A stretch of 64,000 nt of DNA from Saposhnikovia divaricata (Eukaryota > Streptophyta > Magnoliopsida > Apiales > Apiaceae). The position numbers and the translations under genes are program-made. The DNA is taken from positions 115,870,046-115,934,045 of the forward strand of contig CM071600.1 of the NCBI GenBank assembly GCA_036435485.1. The letters run 5' to 3'. Shown here one piece after another: positions 56,258-64,000 of this stretch (within the stretch, counting starts at the first letter, position 1; each line of letters opens with the position of its first letter). Below the pieces are notes generated by a model. It was not told the DNA's origin. It saw only the letters and a list, made by a program, of their open reading frames with translations, and did no database searches.

Positions 56258-59200
56258 ATGCTACGTTCATCTTGCGCTAGAAAATTGGAATTTGACCCTG
56301 AAATCGAGTGTACTTTGAGAAAGCTAAGAAAAGATAAAGCTAAGATGGGAGATCCAGAACCTCGACCAGCTGTTAATGTTGATCAGTCTTCTATTTGGGA
56401 CCATGAGACACCGAATCCAGCCAATTGCATGTACAAAACTCCAGAGATTGGTGCAGCTCAGTTCCATATTAATCCGAGCTTAATTCAGATGATCAGCAAT
56501 CAGGCTTTTGAAGGAGACATTGAATTAGAAGACCCACACAGACATCTAGAGCGTTTTGTGCAGATGTGTGGCTCATTCAGAATCACTGGTATTACGAGTG
56601 ATCAGATTCGTCTCCATATGTTTCCCTACTCTATTAAGGGAAGAGCTTTGGAATGGTTTCAGCAACTTCCAAACACTTCGGTTGCTACATGGGAGAGTCT
56701 TTCTACGGCATTCTTGTCCAAATACTATCCTTCTGACAAGACGCAACAGTTGAGGACTATGATTATGAGTTTTAAAGCACAACCGGGTGAAGGTTTATAT
56801 CAGGCATGGGAGAGATTCAAGGCACTATTGAGGAAGTGTCCACATCATGGCTTAGAAGATTGGCAGATCATTAGTACTTTTTATGGGGCCATGAATGCAG
56901 ATATTCGTTTGAGTTTGGATGTGGCTGCTGGTGGAAATTTCAAGAAGGCACCAACTACCCAAGCTAAAGCACTCCTTGAGGAATTAGCATCTAATAATTA
57001 TTCATGGGCACCTAGTGGGACGAGCTCGGCAAAAGCAGCACAAGAATCTGAGATGATCAACATGCTGGCTCAAAAGTTGGATACTCTAACTCAGGAGGTG
57101 CGAGGACAAAAGGTAAATGTGAATGCTATTTCTTCACCTATGGAAGGGTATCATGATTATGGTGCTAGTCAGAACTCGTATGTTCAACAATTTCCAGAAG
57201 AAGCATCTTTTATTCAAGGAAGACAGCCTTGGCCTGTGCAGAATAATTCTTACTACAATCCGAATCAAAGACCAAACAATAATCTTTCTTACAGCAATAA
57301 TCATGCAGCTAATCCTTCCTATGCATTTCCAAGGCAGAATCAATCTCCTGGTTTTCAGTCACGACCGCCATATCAAGCACATCAGCAGTATCAACCTCCA
57401 CCAAAGAAAGAACCAGCTGAGTGGGAGGTTGCACTAAATAAGATTATGCAAGGGACTTCTGGGGCATTGGCTAATATGGCATCAAGAATAGATCAGATGG
57501 CATCATCTCAAAAGATGCTAGAAACACAGATTGGACAGATTGCCTCAAAGATGGGTGTTCGTGAGCAAGGATCACTTCCTAGTCAACCTGACCAGACTGG
57601 TAAAGAGCAATGCAAAGCAATTACTTTGAGGAGCGGAAGAGAGTTGCCCGAGGTTGAGATTCTTAAGCCTAAGGAGAGTGATACTGAGAAAGAGGATAAG
57701 CCAGTAGAGATTGCTGCAGACACGTCAGAAAAAGAAGATGAGAAGAAGAAGGAAGAAGATTCAGAAAAGTCGTATGTTCCTCCACCACCTTATGTTCCTC
57801 CTATTCCATTTCCACAGAGACTTCACAACAGGCAGTTAGAGAAGCAGTACGAGAAGTTCTTGACTATGTTCCGGCAGTTGCATGTTAACATTCCGTTGGC
57901 TGAAGCTTTGAATCAAATGCCACTTTATGCTAAATTTCTTAAGGAGATGTTGACAAAGAAGAGGAAACTTGAAGATGCAGAAACTATTACTCTTAATGCG
58001 GAATGCAGTGCAGTCATCCAAAAGGCCATTCCTCAGAAATTGAAAGATCCGGGAAGCTTCTCTTTGCCTTGCACTATTGGGAAGATGGAAAACATGAAAG
58101 CCTTGTGTGACTTAGGGGCAAGTGTGAGTTTGATGCCATATTCAATCTGCAAAAGGCTTGGTCTTGGAGAACTTAAAAAGACACGGATTTCACTTCAGTT
58201 GGCGGATCGTTCTGTTAAGTATCCATTGGGGGTTATTGAAGACGTGGTTGTTAAAGTGGATAAATTTGTCATACCTTGTGATTTTGTGGTGTTAGAAATG
58301 GATGAAGATGTCGAGATACCCATTATCTTGGGAAGGCCATTCTTGGCTACTGCTGGCACTACAATCGATGTTAAAGCTGGAAAATTGACATTGAATGTTG
58401 GCGAGGACAAAGTTGAATTTGATCTGAACAAAGCAATGAAGATGCCTCCTTTTGGAGCAACTTGTTTTACCATTGACATAGTGGATGACATTGTGCAGCT
58501 CGAGAATGAACACTTCGTGGGAGCAGAACGGGTGTTAGATGATGTAGTAGAAGAAGAAGCACTGGTTGTACGAGACACAGAAGTTGAGATGGCTTTTACA
58601 CTTTCAGAGGCACCACAGGTGGAACTTAAACCTCTACCTGCTAATTTGAGGTATGCCTTTCTTGGTCCTAATGGTACATATCCTGTGGTAGTTTCTGCTT
58701 TGCTCAGTGATGATGAGAGAGAAAAATTATTACATGTTCTTCGGCAATATAAATCAGCTATTGGTTGGACAATTCAAGATATCAAGGGAATTAGCCCTGC
58801 TCTTTGCATGCATAGAATTGCCTTAGAAGATGATCATAAGCCTGTGATTGAGGGACAAAGAAGATTGAATCCGAATTTGCAAGAGGTGGTGAAGAAAGAA
58901 ATCACAAAGTTGCTTGATGCTGGTATCATATATTCGGTTCCACACAGTAAATGGGTTAGTCCTATTCATGTTGTGCCTAAGAAAGGTGGGATGACTGTTG
59001 TTCACAATGAGAAGAATGAATTAATTCCCACGAGAACAGTAATAGGTTGGAGAGTTTGCATTGACTATAGGAAGTTGAATAACGCTACTCGCAAAGATCA
59101 CTTTCCCCTCCCATTCATTGATCAAATGCTCGAAAGGTTGGCGGGTAATGAGTATTACAACTTTCTGGATGGATTCTCGGGTTACTTTCAGATTCCTATT

Positions 59201-61524
59201 GCACCCGAAGATCAAGAGAAGACCACCTTTACTTGTCCTTATGGCACTTTTGCTTATCGGAGGCTTCCTTTTGGTTTGTGTAATGGTCCTTCAACGTTTC
59301 AACGGCTCATGAACCACATTTTCTCAGATTTTATAGGGCGTGACATGGAGGTCTTTATGGATGACTTCACGGTTTATGGTTCTTCTTTTGAATCATGTCT
59401 AGCCAGTTTATCAAAGGTGTTGCAGAGATGTACTGAAACGAATCTTGTTCTTAATTGGGAAAAATGTCACTTTATGGTGAAGGAAGGCATTGTGCTTGGG
59501 CATAAAATCTCTAATAAAGGCATTGAGGTCGATAGAGCAAAAATTGAAGTTATTGAAAAATTTCCACCACCTTCATCTGTGAAAGGAATTCGAAGCTTTC
59601 TTGGTCATGCTGGTTTTTATCGACGGTTCATCAAGGATTTCTCCAAGTTAGCTCGGCCTCTTTGCAATCTTCTCGAAAAGGATCGTGTCTTTGACTTTGA
59701 TGAAAGTTGTCTTGTTGCTTTTAACAGGCTGAAAAAGGAACTTACTTCTGCACCCATAGTTACATCTCCCGATTGGAGCTTGCCATTTGAGCTTATGTGT
59801 GATGCTAGTGACTATGCTGTGGGTGTTGTTCTTGGGCAAAAGAAGGATAAGCGTATGCATGTGATAGCTTATGCAAGCAAGACTCTTGATGATGCGCAAA
59901 TCAACTATTCCACTACGGAGAAAGAGCTACTTGCAGTGGTGTTTGCACTTGATAAATTCAGATCATATCTTGTTGGGTCTAAGGTGATTGTCTATTCGGA
60001 TCATGCTGCTATTCGTTTCTTGATGACAAAGAAGGATGCCAAGCCTCGTTTAGTTCGTTGGATTCTCTTACTCCAGGAATTTGATCTTGAGATTCGAGAT
60101 AAGAAGGGGTCCGAGAACTTGGTAGCTGATCATTTATCTAGGTTGGACCAAGGAGATGGAGAGGTAGGAGGTGAAATACCTATCAATGATAAATTTCCGG
60201 AAGAGCAGCTTCTAGGTGTGTCCTTGTCTACACCATGGTATGCAGATTTTGTGAATTACATTGTGGGATGAGTTGTGCCGGATAATCTTTCTTATAATCA
60301 GAAGAAGAAGTTCTTTTATGATGTGAAGCATTACTATTGGGAGGAACCGCTGCTTTACAAAGAATGTGCTGATGGAATGTTTCGTAGATGCGTACCTCAT
60401 GATGAAGTTCCTCATATTTTCAGACATTGCCATTCTCTAGAGTGTGGAGGTCATAACAGTAGCATGAAGACAGTGGCGAAAGTTTTACAGTCAGGATTCT
60501 ATTGGCCAACCATGCATCAAGATGCTAGAGACTTTGTGGCTAAATGTGATAGATGTCAACGAGTTGGGAATATTTCGAGGAGGTACGAGATGCCTTTACA
60601 ATCTATTCTTGAGGTGGAGATTTTCGATGTGTGGGGGATGGACTTCATGGGTCCATTTCCATCTTCTTATGGAAATCAGTATATTTTGGTGGGAGTTGAT
60701 TATGTCTCTAAATGGGTTGAAGCAATTGCGTCTCCTACTAATGATGCTAGAGTGGTGAAGAAGTTTCTAAAGAAAAATGTGTTCACTAGATTTGGAGTGC
60801 CAAGGGCTATTATCAATGATGGAGGTTCACACTTTTGCAATAAACAGGTGGCTGATCTCTTGAAAAAGTATGGTGTGACACAAAAGGTGGCAACTCCTTA
60901 TCATCCGCAAACAAGTGGACAAGTTGAGATTTCGAATCGTGAGCTGAAGTCAATTTTGGAGAAGACAGTGGCAAGTTCGAGAAAAGATTGGTCAACAAAG
61001 CTTGATGATGCTCTTTGGGCATATAGAACGGCATTTAAAACACCTATTGGGATGTCTCCATATAGGTTGGTTTTTGGGAAGCCATGTCATTTGCCGGTGG
61101 AACTTCAGCATAAGGCATTTTGGGCGACAAGAAATTTGAATTTTGATTTAAAATCCGCGGGAGAGAAGCGTTTGCTTCAACTAGGAGAGCTTGAGGAGAT
61201 TAGGCTCCAGTCTTATGAGAATGCTAATATCTACAAGGAAAAGACCAAATTGTGGCATGACAAGCACATTCAGAAGAAGGAATTTGAGGTTGGGCAACAT
61301 GTTCTATTGTTTAATTAAAGACTCCGTTTATTCCCTGGAAAGCTTAGATCAAGATGGTCCGGTCCTTTTGAGATTGTGAAGGTTTATCCTAATGGGGTTT
61401 GTGAAATTATTAGAGAAGGGTCGGATGTATTCAAGGTGAACGGGCAGAGACTTAAGCCATACCTGCTTGGAGAAACAGTGGAGCAAGGAATGAGCATTCT
61501 CCAACTTCAAGACCCTACTATGAA
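56258..61524 (+). pseudogene. Athila-2 gag-pol polyprotein with two in-frame stops
   Basis: The ATG at 56258 (MLRSSCARKLEF) is the first in frame. Gag core is at about 56460-56930 (LHMFPYSIKGRALEWFQQLP, KCPHHGLEDWQIISTFY), with the ITLRSGR box near 57620. Protease has DLGAS (about 58108-58122) and IILGRPFL. RT is at about 58840-59400 with GWRVCIDYRKLNN and the catalytic FMDDF (59350-59365). RNase H is at 59770-60150 (CDASDYAVG, TEKELLAVVFA, YSDHAA, ADHLSRL). Integrase is at 60380-61100 with HHCC zinc residues (60430-60560) and DDE acids in GMDFMGPF, INDGGSHF and SNREL. Breaks are TGA at 60269-60271 between RNase H and integrase and TAA at 61316-61318 near the integrase end. The frame is otherwise continuous to 61524, so the copy is young but probably defective. 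Confidence 0.92.
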
Positions 61525-61554
61525 TTGAGGAAGTACGTCAAGCTATTGACGTTA

Positions 61555-61590
61555 AACGAGCGCTTCTTGGGAGGCAACCCAAGTTATGTA
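61555..61590 (+). promoter_or_regulatory. Conserved hairpin between pol and env-like ORF
   Basis: CTTGGGAGGCAACCCAAG forms a 6-bp GC-rich stem with a 6-base loop. I recall the GCGCTTCTTGGGAGGCAACC context at this place in many plant Athila-type elements. Its role (RNA processing, splice acceptor or packaging) is not established. Confidence 0.5.
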
Positions 61591-61685
61591 GTAGTTGTTG
61601 TAAAAAAAAAAAATGAGTGTTGTGAGTGTGTGAAAAAAAATAAAAAAAATACAAAAAATACAAAAAACAGTTACAAAGAGAGTAG

Positions 61686-61842
61686 CAGCCCGCGCATCTG
61701 GCGCCAAGGCCGCGCACCTGCGCGTGTGTAACGCAGGAGAAGCCCGCGCATCTGGCGCCAAGGCCGCGCACCTGCGCGTGTGTAACGCAGTGTCTAGCTG
61801 CGCATCTGGCGCCAAGGTCGCGCAGGACGCGCACATCCCACC
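61686..61842. repeat. GC-rich minisatellite, about 55-bp unit
   Basis: Two and a half copies of a unit starting CCGCGCATCTGGCGCCAAGG and ending GCGTGTGTAACGCAG, at about 61689, 61743 and 61798 (partial). The units are almost identical and very GC-rich within AT-rich flanks. A similar GC-rich CGCGCCTGG block lies in the Athila-1 LTR (47330-47430). Confidence 0.85.
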
Positions 61843-62335
61843 TGCGCAACATCATCATTTCCGCGCCTCATGCGCCCTGCTCCCCTGCACTGTACGTTTT
61901 TTTTGCTTAAAATCTCAATTTCTTTCACTTCTTTTATTCATTATCATATCCAAATCTTAAACCTATCATCTCCAATTCCTATTCTAACCTAAATTCAAAT
62001 CCTAAACACACCCCAATCCTATTCTACATCTAATTTCATCTTAATTTCTTACATCTCCTACATATACATAAACCTATACATACATAAAACCCATCTATAT
62101 AAACCCCAAAAATTCTCAACTTTCATCCATTCAAAGTGCAAGGGGGGATTAAATTCGATTTTTCTGGGGAATCATCTAGCAATTTCACCTCTTTGATTCA
62201 ATTGGGTAATATTCTATCTCATCTTTTATTTGAATTTGTGAATTTTGCAAGCTAGGGTTCTTGGTGTGTAATTTGGGGGTTCTTTATTTTGTGAATTTTT
62301 GGAGATTGTTGTTATTTGCTTGATATTTGTTGATT

Positions 62336-63538
62336 ATGACACCTAAGAGACCACGATTAATGGGTGGTAGTAGTATTGCTCGACCATCTTCGGATGAGAA
62401 TGATGTTGTGGGAGATGGAGTGGAAAAATTTGTGAATGAGAATGCCAAGGCGGAGTATGGTAGGTTAGTTTCGAAGGGGGTTATTCAAGAAAGAAGGCTT
62501 GTGCCATATAAGTATGAGGAGATGGTGGCGATGATTAGTGAGCGGGGTTGGACGTTCTTTTGTGAATTTGCTAATGATGCCTCGTTGGATGTGGTTAGGG
62601 AGTTCTATGCTAATGCTTCAATAGCAAGGAATAATGCCACGGTTGTGAGGGGTCGGAAGGTGGATTATTCGCCTCGTGCTATTCGTAATTTGATTAGGCA
62701 ACCGCCTAAACCTAGAGAAGCTACGGATTGGGGACAAAAGTCTAAGGATGATGTTGATCTTGATGCACTCATTGGTGAGTTATGTGTTCCGGGAACGAAG
62801 TGGAAATGTAAGTTAGGTACGGAGATAAAGCGTACTTTCCCGGCTTCATCATTGTCTGGTTTTGCAAAGGCATGGTTCTTTTTCATCAGTTCTAATATCA
62901 TTGCGTCAAACCATGTTTCCGATGTTACTGTTGATCGAGCTATCTTGCTATGGGGTATTCTCAAAGGTGAGTATGTTGACCTTGGGTACCTTATTAATCA
63001 AAATATTCTTCGGTTTTTGGGAAGCAATTCATCGGCTAGTATTCCTTATGCTTCTATTATCTCGTACTTGTGTGATGCATCGAAAGTCAAATGGTATCAA
63101 GGTGAGCCGGTGCATAAACCTATGGTTTCTATTAAGGATGCTACTATTGATCGGTTGAGGTTGAAGGAGTGGCCGGACGGCACTCCTCATCCTAGGGGAT
63201 TAGGTTTTGTTGTTGATGGTGATAGTGGTCAGAGAGCAGGCACTCCGCCACATGTTCAAAGGGCACCAGAAGTGGCTAGGGCAGGTTCTTCGCAGAGTAC
63301 TGTGGATATGTCCATTTTTGAATATTATTTTCGTCGAATGACTAGGCGGTTGGATGCTATGCATGCAAGCAGTCGCCAGTATTCTGAGGACATGGGCATA
63401 GCTTTGGAGGCAAAGTTTCAGTCACCTAGTACTCCTGTTCAGTGGCCTATATTTGGAGCTCGGACTCCGTACCCTCCACCGGATTCTTCTGATGAGGATG
63501 ATGAGGATGACGAGGGTGACGACAGCGAGGACGAGTAG
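62336..63538 (+). CDS. Athila-2 env-position ORF (putative plant transposon protein domain)
   Basis: 400 residues from the ATG at 62336 (MTPKRPRLMGGSS), which follows TTGTTGATT with no in-frame ATG upstream. It occupies the env-like slot downstream of pol. Features: a basic N-terminus with a possible nuclear signal, then a domain with VPYKYEEMVAMISERGWTFF, VRGRKVDYSPRAIRNLIRQP and FFISSNIIASNHVSDVTVDR, which matches the domain found in Athila ORF2 and often labelled putative plant transposon protein. A strongly acidic Asp/Glu tail follows (DEDDEDDEGDDSEDE). I see no signal peptide, furin site or convincing membrane anchor, so the sequence gives no support for a fusion protein. The frame is fully open, unlike pol. 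Confidence 0.75.
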   Translation: MTPKRPRLMGGSSIARPSSDENDVVGDGVEKFVNENAKAEYGRLVSKGVIQERRLVPYKYEEMVAMISERGWTFFCEFANDASLDVVREFYANASIARNNATVVRGRKVDYSPRAIRNLIRQPPKPREATDWGQKSKDDVDLDALIGELCVPGTKWKCKLGTEIKRTFPASSLSGFAKAWFFFISSNIIASNHVSDVTVDRAILLWGILKGEYVDLGYLINQNILRFLGSNSSASIPYASIISYLCDASKVKWYQGEPVHKPMVSIKDATIDRLRLKEWPDGTPHPRGLGFVVDGDSGQRAGTPPHVQRAPEVARAGSSQSTVDMSIFEYYFRRMTRRLDAMHASSRQYSEDMGIALEAKFQSPSTPVQWPIFGARTPYPPPDSSDEDDEDDEGDDSEDE

Positions 63539-64000
63539 GTATGTTTTCTACTTTCCCTTGTATTTACTTCCATTCAATGCGGACATTGAATCTTTCAAGT
63601 TTGGGGGTGTTTTGAGGGATGAGTAGTTGTTGTTGTATTATGTGTTCATGTAGGTAGGATTTCATGTTTTGCATATTAGTGATAATTCATGCATATATGT
63701 TCGTGTTATCTACGTTTGTTTCATGTAGGACATTCTGTTTTTATTTCTGTATACCATGTGAGTTCATTCTAGTTGCATTTTCATGTCATGCATATTTCAT
63801 GATCCCTTAAGACGAGCTAATTCTGATTGGTAGGTAGGTGTCTAATTGAGTGTGGTAATGATGAATAGAGGGTTGATTTATAGTTTCTATGAAATTGACT
63901 TGCATGTTACAGGAACAAAACTTTTACACAGTCTCATTGGGTGCTTTTGGGGCTAGGTTGAGGTCATGCTTGTTTGGTTGTTTGAGATTTAATCACTTGA
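63539..64000 (+). other. Athila-2 3' non-coding region, element continues
   Basis: TCAAGTTTGGGGGTGTTTTG (63596-63615) is a G-rich tract common after the second ORF of these elements. No LTR start is evident before the window ends. Confidence 0.5.

Noticed and set aside
61538..61858. Repetitive minus-strand ORFs (CAALAPDARA repeats)
   Set aside because: They are produced by translating the GC-rich minisatellite; the repeat unit explains them.
62336..63538. Retroviral envelope glycoprotein
   Set aside because: Position alone suggests env; no signal peptide, cleavage site or clear membrane anchor is visible, and the domain matches the uncharacterised Athila ORF2 type.

Overview
This window is transposon-rich nuclear DNA from a flowering plant, most likely a eudicot. 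The signs are spliced genes with GT-AG introns, plant-type F-box genes, and nearly every class of plant transposable element. I cannot fix the family or species. I see no rRNA gene, tRNA gene, CRISPR array or bacterial-style operon.

Layout. 1-4.4 kb: the right end of a Mutator-like element (MULE-1), a decayed glycosyltransferase-14 fragment, and an unnamed spliced pseudogene. 5.5-16.4 kb and 21.9-25.6 kb: a direct tandem duplication, each copy carrying one intact minus-strand F-box gene behind what looks like a conserved 5'UTR intron. Copy A is swollen by a complete MULE with two Stowaway MITEs inside its gene, a hAT nested in a hAT, a third hAT and a tRNA-type SINE. Copy B keeps matching sequence without several of these insertions, so it acts as a natural empty-site control. 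16.7-21.9 kb, between the copies: a 5'-truncated LINE, exon 1 of a tonoplast aquaporin with its promoter, and two exons of a KEA-type K+ efflux antiporter.

25.8-34.8 kb: a decayed importin-alpha-like gene (minus) split by a small LTR element (TRIM), itself split by a 6.2-kb CACTA transposon; a second, complete TRIM lies next to it. 34.8-38.7 kb: AT-rich, with small repeats. 39.05-46.6 kb: a pseudogene of a plant HAD-IIIB acid-phosphatase-like membrane protein (minus). Its last exon is broken by a hAT element and by a 3.94-kb LTR element without polymerase. The internal region of that LTR element is almost one long reading frame starting inside the 5' LTR. It includes a gag-like segment and what looks like a captured PPR segment, and it is the most unusual element here.

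46.9-52.9 kb: the 5' half of an Athila-type Ty3/gypsy element joined head-to-head to the 5' half of a different (chromovirus-like) element on the minus strand. 52.9-55.35 kb: AT-rich spacer with a 116-bp hairpin. 55.35-64 kb: a second Athila-type element with gag-protease-RT-RNase H-integrase, broken by two in-frame stops. It also has a GC-rich minisatellite and an intact open frame at the env position; its 3' LTR lies beyond the window.

The only apparently intact host protein genes are the two F-box paralogues. Everything else is transposon-encoded or decayed. Several target-site duplications (8-9 bp for hAT and MULE, 3 bp for CACTA, 5 bp for the LTR elements, 10 bp for the SINE) can be read directly, so much of the insertion order can be reconstructed.
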